Of a DNA stretch of 21,820 nucleotides, positions 1 through 8,143 are shown one piece after another (position 1 is the first letter of the stretch; each line of letters begins with the position of its first letter). The stretch covers positions 1 to 21,820 of IMG/VR virus record IMGVR_UViG_3300013094_000314; one strand, 5' to 3'. This DNA is from a virus. A program made the translations under genes and the position numbers. The notes under the pieces were generated by a model that was not told the origin of the DNA, searched no databases, and was given only the letters and a program-made list of their open reading frames with translations.

Positions 1-725
1 AAAGGAGGCAAAATAGAAATAGGCGTATTTGAACCGCCTGAATTTACTGTTGTTGCTACTGTAATTCCTGTAGTAGCAGTAGTTGTGGCTGCAGGTCCAT
101 TATCATTTGTTGTTGCTGAACGAGCAACACCGCCATTTGAAGTTGTTTGATTCCAAGTTTCAATATCATGGAAATGTCCTGGGTCTGTTACGGTAGAAGT
201 AGCCGTAAAATTAACATTAGGCAAATTGCCTTGTGTTAATGTGGCTGTTGTTGCTCCGCCTGTTTGACCTACTGTATAAGAATTACCAGCACCAATAATA
301 AAAGAATTTCTAAGGTCAGGAGTTCCGTTCGTACCATCGCAAAGCACAAATCCAGTTGGAATAGAGCCTGAAGAACCTGACCAAATTAAAATACAACCAC
401 TAGGTACAGCAGGGCTAGTGGTAGGGACAGAAGTAATAATTCCAGCAATATTGTCGTAAGTGTCAATTAAATTATTGTTTGAATCTTCAACTACAAATTT
501 GTACGAATATCCGTACTGAAGCCATAATTCATTAGGAAGTTTTCCGTCTGAACCTAAAACAATAGGATTTGCATTGGCAATATTTCCGTTAACTGTTGTA
601 TAAGTCGCTAATGGTGTAGAGCTTCCTGCTTGATAAGTAAAAACCTGACCGCCTGATAACGGCAAGCCAGTTGCGCCAAATAGCGTTTGACCATTAAAAA
701 GGGGTGATAGATTTACAGTTGTCAT
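1..725 (-). CDS. Tail-collar fibre / receptor-binding protein, 3'-truncated by the window edge
   Basis: A virion adhesin at the tail tip is the likely role. The ATG at 725-723 overlaps the TGA of the upstream gene (ATGA). The frame stays open for 241 codons to base 1. Residues 1-95 form an N-terminal domain of the appendage type, with GQTLFGATGLPLSGGQVFTY near the start and NPIVLGSDGK at about 53-62, like phage head-binding/anchor domains. Residues 108-157 carry the collar signature IPTGFVLCDG, then TPDLRNSFIIGAG and YTVGQTGG. A collar-type HFH triplet follows at about 184-186. The visible end, PISILPP, normally sits just before the final strand in this family, so probably only about 10-20 codons are missing. 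It lies directly after the gp16-like gene, where P22 encodes its tailspike. No endorhamnosidase-like beta-helix is seen. Family assignment is by recognition; binding specificity is unknown. Confidence 0.85.
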   Translation of the reverse strand, partial: MTTVNLSPLFNGQTLFGATGLPLSGGQVFTYQAGSSTPLATYTTVNGNIANANPIVLGSDGKLPNELWLQYGYSYKFVVEDSNNNLIDTYDNIAGIITSVPTTSPAVPSGCILIWSGSSGSIPTGFVLCDGTNGTPDLRNSFIIGAGNSYTVGQTGGATTATLTQGNLPNVNFTATSTVTDPGHFHDIETWNQTTSNGGVARSATTNDNGPAATTTATTGITVATTVNSGGSNTPISILPP

Positions 726-3274
726 TCTTTCTTTCCTATATCGCCTAGATTAGTAAATCCAGCTTGTTTTTTTAATGCTCGTTGTACTTGCGCTGCTTCT
801 TCTGCTTTTAAAGCTTTTCCAGCAAAATACTTATCTAGCAGTTGATGGGTTCCGATAGCAGCCAAACCGCCAGTAGTCCCACCCAAAGCTGCTTCAGCTG
901 CAACAGCACCACCTTTTTTAACAGCCTGTTCAAATAAATTCCTGCCGATACCTCTTTTAGGAAGATTTGTTTGTTGAACAGCAGAACCTTTGTAGCCTGT
1001 ATCGGTTTTAAGGATATGAGCCATAGAGTTTCTATCGTTTATTTTAGCCATTTCTTCAGGACTAAACAAACGATTAAACACTTCTCGGTTTTCGTTTAAA
1101 TATTTGGTGCCAGCATTTGCGCTTTTTGCATAAGCAAGTTCAGCTTTATTAAGGAAATGTGCTTTAATTTCGCCTTCTGCGGCTTGTGCAGCTGCTTGCA
1201 ATTCTTCAGGAACAGAACGCAATGTTTTAATAACATGGTCAAATTGGTCTACTGGCAAATTAGCAATAGTGTCAGCAATTCTTTCTATTGGCACTTTACG
1301 GTTAATTCCATTAGGACCTGAAGAATCTAAAATGCTTGCTATTCCTTTAGGGTTATCTAAAGTTTCTTTTCGATACTGGTACAAAGCTCTAGCATCGTTA
1401 TGTATTCCTTCAGGCGCATTAGCAAAAACATCGTTATCTACTGCCTCTTTTAATGCCCTATTTAAAGTAGCATTTTGAGGAGTCCATTTATCATTAAGGT
1501 ATTGACGGAATTTTTCAGCTTGCAAAGCATTAGCTGGTAACAAATTGCCATCTTTATCCATAATTCCAAGCTCTTTAAGACGCTCTGTTGCGCCTTCTGC
1601 ATGAGCTTTCGTTTCGGAATTAGCTAACACTTCAGATTTAGTATTTAAAATCTTTTGAACTTCATCCGCTACAACAGGCACATGCACTGCTTCTTCATCT
1701 CTTTTTTTGTACAGCTCTTTAATGTTATTGTCTAGTACTTCTGCTAAACCCTCAAAAGGTTTTAATTGAATAAAGCCTCGTTTGTAATTAGCGGATTCAT
1801 CTAACCCTCTGCTACCGCCAGTTTCGTCAATTAGCTTATTACCATATTCAATTTGAGCTTGTTTTTCTTTTTCAAATTGTTGATGCAACAAATTACCTTC
1901 AGGAGTATCAGTATTAGCTACTGCGTAATCGGTTGCTCTTTCTTTACCACGACCTTCGATAACATTGGGGTCTACTTTTAAATCAGGAGCAGTTCTATTA
2001 AGAACCTCAAGTCTTGCTTGTTGTTCTTGTTTCGGTAAAGTTTTTTCAACAAAATTATGCTCTTTAAATCCTTCTTCAGGATTAAATTCTTGACCGACAG
2101 TAGAAGGCGCAACAGTTTTTTCTTCAACAGGCGCAGAAGTTTGTTCAGCTTTTTTCTGTGCAAACTTGCCTTGCATTTCAGATTCCATCGTTGGAAATCG
2201 TTCGTTTAATGCAGTTTTTACTGTTTCAGGTGCATTTTTAACAGTTTCAGCAACAGTTCCACCGATTTTTCTAACAGCAGGAGCAGCAGCTTCACCACCA
2301 AGCAACATAACAGAATTCATCATGTGCTCCACATCTGCTTTTGGCAAGCCTGTTTGCTGTGAAATCCAATCTGCTCCTTTTCCGATATTTTCCCCTACAA
2401 ACTGCATAGCTTTTTGGCTTGCTTCGTTTTTGTAGTATGGGCTTTCAGTTACTCCTAATGCTTTTCCGAATGGTTTATCTAAAGCACTTCCGACTTGATT
2501 TGCTATATCTTGCGCTTTTTCAGCAGAAGTAAAAGGTCTAGCAAAAGCTTGCGTTAAATAACTAGCAGCGGAAGGAATTACAGAACCTACCGTTGTATCG
2601 GCTAAAGAAGCAAGACCAGCAGTTAAAGGCTCATGCGCTTTTGTGGCAGCTTGCATAGTAGCCATAGCATTAACTGGCTTAATTCCATCTGTTACTTTTC
2701 CTTTACCGCCTGATATTAAACCAATATCAGATACAGAAGGTGCTGTTTGATTTTGCGTTGTTTGTGTTTGATCTGTAGGCTCTGAAGCATCCGCAGCACC
2801 CATAATTAAACGACTTATATCGTCTCCAATACGACCTTTACCTTGTTGTATGTATTCTCCGACAGTAGGCGCATTTGGGTTTTTTAAATCTCTATATTCT
2901 GTGTGAATTTTGTCGCCATTGATTGCTTTTCCACCAGCATAATATTCGGCCAAAACTTTATCAGCATCGCCTTTGTAACGCTTATAAGCATCAGCAATTA
3001 GCGCATCGCCAGCAGCTTTATTATGTACAGGGTTGTTAATGTCGTAATCTTTAGGAATAAGACCTTGTTTTTTTAAACCGTCAAAAGTAGAAGGCAAAAT
3101 CTGCATAGGACCATGAGCTCCAGCATAATTTGGTTTGCTAGTGTCATCTTGTCCTGAACGACTTTCTTGACCATAAACCATTCTTTGCACTTCAGGCAAA
3201 GTGTAAGCAGGAGCAGAAGATGCTGCAGGCTGAGAAGCAGCTCCTAAAATCAAATCGCTAATTGCATCAGCCAT
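722..3274 (-). CDS. P22 gp16-like ejection protein with N-terminal lytic transglycosylase domain
   Basis: An 850-residue internal virion protein, probably ejected ahead of the DNA. Residues 25-150 resemble an SLT-type transglycosylase: a candidate catalytic Glu37 in YGQESRSG, the GPMQILPSTF motif at 55-64 and AEYYAGG at 109-115. This domain would cut peptidoglycan locally during entry. Residues 200-340 are rich in Ala/Gly and amphipathic stretches, 365-680 are charged and helical, and 780-820 contain a Gly/Ala-rich hydrophobic stretch (AAEAALGGTTGGLAAIG) that could insert in a membrane. The start ATG overlaps the previous stop (TAATG), with an AGGA Shine-Dalgarno in CAACAGGAAAACTGTA just upstream. 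Gene order (gp7-like, gp20-like, then this) supports the gp16 role. P22 gp16 itself is shorter (about 610 residues), so the cell-wall hydrolase domain is extra or relocated. Enzymatic activity is inferred from motifs only. Confidence 0.85.
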   Translation of the reverse strand: MADAISDLILGAASQPAASSAPAYTLPEVQRMVYGQESRSGQDDTSKPNYAGAHGPMQILPSTFDGLKKQGLIPKDYDINNPVHNKAAGDALIADAYKRYKGDADKVLAEYYAGGKAINGDKIHTEYRDLKNPNAPTVGEYIQQGKGRIGDDISRLIMGAADASEPTDQTQTTQNQTAPSVSDIGLISGGKGKVTDGIKPVNAMATMQAATKAHEPLTAGLASLADTTVGSVIPSAASYLTQAFARPFTSAEKAQDIANQVGSALDKPFGKALGVTESPYYKNEASQKAMQFVGENIGKGADWISQQTGLPKADVEHMMNSVMLLGGEAAAPAVRKIGGTVAETVKNAPETVKTALNERFPTMESEMQGKFAQKKAEQTSAPVEEKTVAPSTVGQEFNPEEGFKEHNFVEKTLPKQEQQARLEVLNRTAPDLKVDPNVIEGRGKERATDYAVANTDTPEGNLLHQQFEKEKQAQIEYGNKLIDETGGSRGLDESANYKRGFIQLKPFEGLAEVLDNNIKELYKKRDEEAVHVPVVADEVQKILNTKSEVLANSETKAHAEGATERLKELGIMDKDGNLLPANALQAEKFRQYLNDKWTPQNATLNRALKEAVDNDVFANAPEGIHNDARALYQYRKETLDNPKGIASILDSSGPNGINRKVPIERIADTIANLPVDQFDHVIKTLRSVPEELQAAAQAAEGEIKAHFLNKAELAYAKSANAGTKYLNENREVFNRLFSPEEMAKINDRNSMAHILKTDTGYKGSAVQQTNLPKRGIGRNLFEQAVKKGGAVAAEAALGGTTGGLAAIGTHQLLDKYFAGKALKAEEAAQVQRALKKQAGFTNLGDIGKKE

Positions 3275-4620
3275 TACAGTTTTCCTGTTGCTTCTAATTT
3301 ACGAAGGTTATTGTATTTTTCGTTAAATGTTTTTATATCGTCAGGGTTTGTTCCGATAATTTCTTTAACTCTATCTGCTTTTTCTTTAGCTGATAAATTG
3401 TTATCGTTTCCAATATTGATAACTTGGAAAATTTTCCTATCTGCGTTTTTAGCCCATTCATTCTGGAATGTTTTTGCGTTGTTGTCGCCATATTTAGGAT
3501 AAAATTGATTAACAGCTCTATTTTTCATTTCAATATTTGTCATGTCAGCCCTGGCTTTTTCTGCTTGTTTTCTTAAAACAGCAGGAGAATACCCAACTTT
3601 ACCATTAGCAGCAGCTTGAGCCTCTAAACCTTCATTAGTATTTAAGGTGCCTAATGCTCGCATATTTTCTACTTGAACTTTTGCTAAATCTTTGCTTAAT
3701 TCTTGATATTTTGCATCGCCTGTTAATTCAGCAAATCTGCGTTTAATTGCGCCAATAGGACCTGTTTCAGGAAAAGTTGCAGCTTTATCAATTTCATTTG
3801 CCTCTTTAATAACATTGTTAATGTTATCTCTATTGCCAGTTAAATTAGTTGCGCCAGCAGATAAATCTTGCCTAAACTTTTGACCAGATGCCAAATCTAC
3901 TGGCTCCGAAGGCAATGGAGCGTAAGCTTGACCAGCTTGACGAACTGGATAATTTAATTTTTCAGGTTGACTATGTGCAGGCAAAGTAACTGCATTATTC
4001 GTTTGCCCTTGTGCGCCAGTTTGTTGAGGAGCTTGCATAGTTCCTGTTGGAGTTCCTTGAACACCGCCTTCAGGTGGCACAGGATTTTGCACTGGTGCAT
4101 TTTGAAAGTTTTGTAAAGATTGGTATTGAGCAGCGTTACCACCAGCAGCTTGTACACCGTTTCTAATAGCTTGAAAAGCTTGTTTTGGGTCTTGTTTAGC
4201 CAAAGCTACTAAATTATCATGCCCTTGACCTTCATCATCAGGAGTTAAACCCATTCCTTGCAAAAATTTCCTAGCATTGTTTAACTTATTAACCATAGCA
4301 TCAGAGTTTCCGTTAATAAAGTCAGGGTCATTTAAATACTGACCGTAAACACCTCTAGCAATATTGGCTTTTTGTTGGCTTAAATCTAAACCAGCAGATT
4401 CGGCAGCCATTTGCAATTTTTTATTTTGAGCCAATTTGCCTTCAATATCAGATTCTTGAGTGGCTTTTTGTTTCTGAACATCTAGCCCTTTTTTCTGAAT
4501 ATCTAACATATCAGAAATAGTTAAAGGTGCAGGCGCATTTTTATTGCCATAAATGTCAGAATTTATGCCACCGCCACCGCCTAATTGTGGGACTGATAAT
4601 CCGCTAGTTCCAATCGCCAT
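3274..4620 (-). CDS. P22 gp20-like DNA ejection protein
   Basis: A 448-residue protein in the middle of the three-gene ejection cluster. The N-terminus is Gly-rich (QLGGGGGI), followed by a helical, Gln/Lys-rich segment at about 35-100 that could form coiled coil. A low-complexity Pro/Gln/Gly linker at about 175-215 comes next. The C-terminal half (250-448) is charged and mostly helical. No enzymatic motif or clear membrane segment was found. The assignment rests mainly on synteny with P22 genes 7-20-16 and on composition typical of ejection proteins, since sequence identity in this class is poor. The start is supported by AAGGA in GGTTAAGGAAAAATT before the ATG at 4620. The gene ends in a TAATG overlap with the transglycosylase gene, suggesting coupled synthesis of the two partners. 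Confidence 0.65.
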   Translation of the reverse strand: MAIGTSGLSVPQLGGGGGINSDIYGNKNAPAPLTISDMLDIQKKGLDVQKQKATQESDIEGKLAQNKKLQMAAESAGLDLSQQKANIARGVYGQYLNDPDFINGNSDAMVNKLNNARKFLQGMGLTPDDEGQGHDNLVALAKQDPKQAFQAIRNGVQAAGGNAAQYQSLQNFQNAPVQNPVPPEGGVQGTPTGTMQAPQQTGAQGQTNNAVTLPAHSQPEKLNYPVRQAGQAYAPLPSEPVDLASGQKFRQDLSAGATNLTGNRDNINNVIKEANEIDKAATFPETGPIGAIKRRFAELTGDAKYQELSKDLAKVQVENMRALGTLNTNEGLEAQAAANGKVGYSPAVLRKQAEKARADMTNIEMKNRAVNQFYPKYGDNNAKTFQNEWAKNADRKIFQVINIGNDNNLSAKEKADRVKEIIGTNPDDIKTFNEKYNNLRKLEATGKL

Positions 4621-4629
4621 AATTTTTCC

Positions 4630-5421
4630 TTAACCTAAAGCATATTCATTATTAACAGTTTGACCAAAACTATTGGTAGTCGTTCCTGCTCCAGTATCTT
4701 GAAGCAATGCGCTTTGATTTTGTATTGCGCTGCTATTTCCATAAGCAGAGCCACCGCCTAAATTCGGATTTGAATTATTGTAATTATTCGCAGCGTTATA
4801 ACCGATGCTTCCCAAAGTAGTTGCTGCACCGCCATATATATTTCCTTGAGCAATTTGTGATGCAGCTTGAGCATTAGCTGCCCCAATGCCTAAAGCTGCC
4901 ACATTAGTCGCTGTTCCAAGTTGAGCATTAGCAGAGCCAGTAGCACCAGCAAGCCCTAATTGAGCTTGACCAATATCTTGATTATAAATATTAGTGCGTT
5001 GCGCTTGGTAATTATTAAAAGCGTTTTGGTAAGCTGTACCAGCGTAATTTTGTGTGTAATTTTGTAATGCTTGTTGAGCATTCCCACCAACTAACCCCCC
5101 AGCAGCATTAGAAGCCGCATTTGTGCTTGCTTGACCTTGACCTAATTGAAACGCATAGTTTGGAGCAAGATTAGCGTTTAAGTCTTGATTATTAAACTGA
5201 TTATTAAAATAAGCGTTATTGCTAGCTAAATTACCTAATGCCGTTGTACCTTGTGCGGCATACGGTGTAAATTGTTGAGAAGCTGTTTGACCAGCAGCCA
5301 ATAAATTATTTTGTTGTTGCAAAGCAGCATTTGCTTGAGTTTGTGCGGCTGACTGTTGTCCTGACGAGCTAATTCCTGCTCCGACAATGTTACCAACAGC
5401 AGAGATTATCGAGCCGAACAT
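4630..5421 (-). CDS. P22 gp7-like DNA ejection protein
   Basis: A 263-residue Ala/Gln/Asn-rich protein. The N-terminus, MFGSIISAVGNIVGAGISSS, is a glycine-spaced hydrophobic helix typical of ejected virion proteins that enter the host envelope. It is followed by Gln/Ala repeats (AAQTQANAALQQQNNLLAAG). The central part has the family pattern of PYAAQGTTALGNLA, then PNYAFQLGQGQAS and NAAGGLVGGNAQQALQNYTQ, which I recognise from many podoviral 'DNA transfer' proteins. No enzyme motif is present. The ATG at 5421 has AAAGGA in AGAAAGGATTAAAT upstream. It is the first of three consecutive ejection genes, 9 bases ahead of the gp20-like gene. The function (forming part of the conduit for DNA entry) is inferred from family and order. 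Confidence 0.75.
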   Translation of the reverse strand: MFGSIISAVGNIVGAGISSSGQQSAAQTQANAALQQQNNLLAAGQTASQQFTPYAAQGTTALGNLASNNAYFNNQFNNQDLNANLAPNYAFQLGQGQASTNAASNAAGGLVGGNAQQALQNYTQNYAGTAYQNAFNNYQAQRTNIYNQDIGQAQLGLAGATGSANAQLGTATNVAALGIGAANAQAASQIAQGNIYGGAATTLGSIGYNAANNYNNSNPNLGGGSAYGNSSAIQNQSALLQDTGAGTTTNSFGQTVNNEYALG

Positions 5422-5423
5422 AT

Positions 5424-5780
5424 TTAATCCTTTCTACTAATTAAGATTTCTTCTGCTTTTGCAGAATCTATTTCATTGGTTGCATGAATACAGAACCAAA
5501 CAGAATCTTCTAAAGCTTCTATTTGATGATATGTTTCAGCTTTTATTTTGATACAAGCAGGAGCACAATAAACATGATTATAATCATCGGTCTTAACAAT
5601 TACACTACCTTTCGCCAATATACTTAAATGCGAAAAATTATGTTTATGCTGGCAAGCGATAAATCCTTTAGGAATTACCATTTGCTTGGAATATAGACCA
5701 TCAGAAAAATAATGTACTGTTTGAGGGTCAACATCAAACCGACCTTCATTTTGTTTAAAAATTTCAGCTAAATTAGACAT
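5424..5780 (-). CDS. Cupin-fold protein, function unknown
   Basis: A small single-domain cupin of 118 residues using the ATG at 5780; an upstream in-frame start at 5813 would add 11 residues but overlaps the previous gene more deeply. Motif 1 fits G(X)5HXH(X)3-4E(X)6G: Gly39, His45, His47 and Gly58 are in place, but the usual Glu is His51 (KHNFSH). A motif-2 histidine is His85 in TYHQIEAL. The metal site could therefore be all-histidine. Cupins of this kind occur in phage tail/ejection gene blocks, but their role is not known to me; candidates are a virion component or a small-molecule/metal-binding enzyme. The start overlaps the stop of the 80-residue gene by 8 bases, and the stop is 2 bases before the gp7-like start, so the gene belongs to the late operon. 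Confidence 0.75.
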   Translation of the reverse strand: MSNLAEIFKQNEGRFDVDPQTVHYFSDGLYSKQMVIPKGFIACQHKHNFSHLSILAKGSVIVKTDDYNHVYCAPACIKIKAETYHQIEALEDSVWFCIHATNEIDSAKAEEILISRKD

Positions 5781-6015
5781 TGTAATAAGGCACTTTGTAA
5801 GGTTTACCACCAACAGTTACATTTATAAACCCTGCTGGAGCTGCAGGCAAAACTGCTGCGCCTTTAGTCGCTGTCGGAGCAGAAGTAAAATTTAACAAAT
5901 TTAAAAACCATTGCTGCCAAGCTCTAGTTGGCATTTGTGTTTGAGAATCTACTAACGGAGTAACTGGGTAAGGGTTAGTCTGCTCCGTTCCCCAAATAAT
6001 GTTAGGGTTTGCCAT
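5773..6015 (-). CDS. Small conserved-looking phage protein (80 residues), function unknown
   Basis: The ATG overlaps the TAA of the gp10-like gene by one base (TAATG), so translation is probably coupled. The protein is 80 residues with a Trp-rich, partly helical segment at about 33-43 (WQQWFLNLLNF), an Ala/Pro linker, and a C-terminal strand-like end GGKPYKVPYYN. It occupies the place where P22 has its tail needle (gp26) and gp14, but it is much shorter than gp26 and lacks a visible trimeric coiled coil. It may be a small virion component or a remnant. I do not recognise a named family. Confidence in coding is high because of the tight coupling on both sides. Confidence 0.7.
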   Translation of the reverse strand: MANPNIIWGTEQTNPYPVTPLVDSQTQMPTRAWQQWFLNLLNFTSAPTATKGAAVLPAAPAGFINVTVGGKPYKVPYYNV

Positions 6016-8141
6016 TAGTTTTCCCCTTCCGATGCTTTAAGGTTAGCAGAAACAATAACTGCTTTTATTGGGTCAGTTACTACAACTTCAAAGATTCTAT
6101 CTCTAGACCAACCCAATCTGCGCCAAATAATACGAGTTTGGTAAGTTCCTATATCGCCAATGCTTGCCCAATGCTCGTTAGACCATGTAGAACCTCCATC
6201 ATTACTCCAGCGAAGCATCGCTTGAGGGTTAGCCCCAACTGTCTCTCCGTTTAACGGTGTGGTCGTTCCTGTAAGCCCAACTCCAGGCTGAAATTGAATC
6301 TGTAATTCGTCAAAATACTGTCTTTGTAAATCGGTTACTAAATGCGGAGCTCTACGAACCCTTCTAATAGTGCCACCATTGTCAGTGTAATTTTGCGAAT
6401 CTAACTGATAAATTTGACCATTTTGCCAATCGCCAACCAAAACGATATTTTGGAATACACAGGCGCAATTAGAACGATGACGATGGAATACATTGTTATT
6501 GTCAACCCAAAGCCATTTATGCCATAGTTGAGTAGTAAGGTCAAAAGCCCAAGTTAAATCAAGCGTAGGAAAAGAAACAACATAAACCTCATGCCCTTCT
6601 AGCTGGTAAGTGTAAGCAACTGCATCTTCAATGTATTGGTCTACTAAAGTATTTTCTACCGCATGAGTAGATATTCTTTGTGGAAAATATCCGTTCATCA
6701 ATACAATTTCAGCTTGACCTCGATTGTTTTTAGATACATAAGCAAAGGAATTTCCAGCTCTAGCTACTGAAAACGGTGCTGCGATACCATGCTGGCTTGA
6801 AGAAGCTGGAATACGCTGAAAAGCGAAAGGGAATGTTCCCACATCAGCCCATACCTCGCTAGTGGTTTCCCCTAATAAATAGACTTGACCGTGGTCGCAA
6901 ATTAAAGATACAAGGTTATCAGGTCCTGTAAATTTGCTTGCGTAGCTTAAACCATAAGTAATTGGACTAAGAATATTAGAAGCAGCCCATTGCTGTGTAT
7001 TTGGGTCGTTGTAAACAAAATAATTGTCCACAACATCGACAATCGTACCGCCTGTAAAAGCTCCGTCTGTATTAGGAATAACAGTCCAATTTAAAGCGTA
7101 CATCGTTTCCGATGTTACTGTTTGACTATTATTGATTACATAGTTTCCTGTACCGCCAGAACCTGAACCGAAAGTCAAAGTTAAGGTTAAGCCTGTGCCT
7201 GAACCAGTTGTAGATGTAGAAACTGGATTGCTAGGATTAGAAGTGTACGCACCAGCATAAGTAGGGGTTAAGCCTGTAACTACACCGCTAGTTACACTAG
7301 TAACGGTATAAGTCGCTGGGCTATTGCCATAAACACCGCCTAAAACCGTTACTGTATCGTTTACAGCGTAGCCTGTACCGCCTGTGGCAATAGATTCGCT
7401 AAGTACCGTTCCCTGTCCAAGCGCAGTAATAATTGTGTCAGACTGAACGTTTGCGCCTGTAATTGTTTGTCCAGGATACAAAACTTGACTTGTGCCGATA
7501 GCAGTAACAGTTAAGGTCGCTCCTGACATTGAAGCTGTTATAGTCGCTGCCACATTAGCAGAATTCATAACTTCTGCCGTAGCAATAGAAGCCGACTGGC
7601 TTAAAGTCCAAGTGCTGCCTGAACCTGAAACAATAACTGTTTCTTGCGGAATTCCGATTCCAAATAAAGCTTGATTTGCAGCAATAGTTCCGCTAATTAC
7701 TCTCGTTACAGTAAGAGTTGTTCCTGATACGGTTGCTTGAAAAATAGCAGAATTAGGATTAGAAATTCTCCATGTATAACGATATTGACCATCTACGATA
7801 TAGACATTTAAACCATTATCGGTAATGCCTACAATTCCTGAACTTGTATTAAGCTGACCAATAATAGTTGGGGTAAAGCTAGAATTTAAAACATATACAT
7901 ACGAGCCGCATACAGCGACCATGTAATTGCCACCACTTAAAGTACGCATTCCACGCACTTCGGATTGTGCTGACAAAGCAACAATAGAAGTAAGACCTGG
8001 GGTTGGATAAAGCGCAACTACACCTCTAGAGCCTTGTGGCTTAGTAGGGTCTACTTCAGGAAACCAATTAATGCATTCCTGTGCATCTTGATAAATAGAT
8101 GGGGCTTCGTAAGAGGCTCCAACAAAGCCAAAATCTGCCAT
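6015..8141 (-). CDS. P22 gp10-like packaged-DNA stabilization / tail hub protein with large insertion
   Basis: A 708-residue tail accessory factor, predicted to bind below the gp4-like adaptor and close the portal channel after packaging. The N-terminus has the gp10 pattern (ECINWFPEVDP, ALYPTPGL, GNYMVAVCGSYVYVL at about 72-86). The C-terminus has the gp10-like end WSNEHWASIGDIGTYQTRI and RRLGWSRDRIFEVVVTDPI, comparable to the end of P22 gp10. P22 gp10 is about 472 residues. The excess of roughly 236 matches a Gly/Thr/Ser-rich inserted region at about residues 132-352, built from repeated beta modules. After the insert the WD-like beta scaffold resumes (DVVDNYFVYNDP, ICDHGQVYLLGETTSEVWAD). 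The start is 2 bases after the gp4-like stop. The hub assignment is confident; the role of the insert is unknown. Confidence 0.9.
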   Translation of the reverse strand: MADFGFVGASYEAPSIYQDAQECINWFPEVDPTKPQGSRGVVALYPTPGLTSIVALSAQSEVRGMRTLSGGNYMVAVCGSYVYVLNSSFTPTIIGQLNTSSGIVGITDNGLNVYIVDGQYRYTWRISNPNSAIFQATVSGTTLTVTRVISGTIAANQALFGIGIPQETVIVSGSGSTWTLSQSASIATAEVMNSANVAATITASMSGATLTVTAIGTSQVLYPGQTITGANVQSDTIITALGQGTVLSESIATGGTGYAVNDTVTVLGGVYGNSPATYTVTSVTSGVVTGLTPTYAGAYTSNPSNPVSTSTTGSGTGLTLTLTFGSGSGGTGNYVINNSQTVTSETMYALNWTVIPNTDGAFTGGTIVDVVDNYFVYNDPNTQQWAASNILSPITYGLSYASKFTGPDNLVSLICDHGQVYLLGETTSEVWADVGTFPFAFQRIPASSSQHGIAAPFSVARAGNSFAYVSKNNRGQAEIVLMNGYFPQRISTHAVENTLVDQYIEDAVAYTYQLEGHEVYVVSFPTLDLTWAFDLTTQLWHKWLWVDNNNVFHRHRSNCACVFQNIVLVGDWQNGQIYQLDSQNYTDNGGTIRRVRRAPHLVTDLQRQYFDELQIQFQPGVGLTGTTTPLNGETVGANPQAMLRWSNDGGSTWSNEHWASIGDIGTYQTRIIWRRLGWSRDRIFEVVVTDPIKAVIVSANLKASEGEN
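7092..7745 (-). repeat. Inserted beta modules in the gp10-like gene (two copies, one interrupted)
   Basis: Two copies of one protein module are visible. Copy A (about 7566-7745) begins VSGTTLTVTRVISGTI and ends STWTLSQSASIATAEV. Copy B (about 7092-7547) begins MSGATLTVTAIGTSQVLYPG and ends GTGNYVINNSQTVTSETMYA. Copy B is split near ITALGQGT by a different Gly-rich unit (about 7167-7403) with GGTGYAVNDTVTV and its own repeat-like strands. Both copies resemble the module in the upstream gp4-like gene. The match is at the protein level; I see no long exact DNA repeat. Copy boundaries are approximate. Confidence 0.6.
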
Positions 8142-8143
8142 GT

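Noticed and set aside
2166-2435. Plus-strand open frame of 89 codons inside the gp16-like gene
   Set aside because: It is antisense to a well-supported gene, has no clear ribosome site or domain, and the same applies to the other plus-strand frames such as 10562-10852 and 18315-18593.
5781-5813. Longer start for the cupin (11 extra residues from 5813)
   Set aside because: It would extend the overlap with the 80-residue gene to about 40 bases, and the extra residues do not look like part of the cupin; the ATG at 5780 is preferred.
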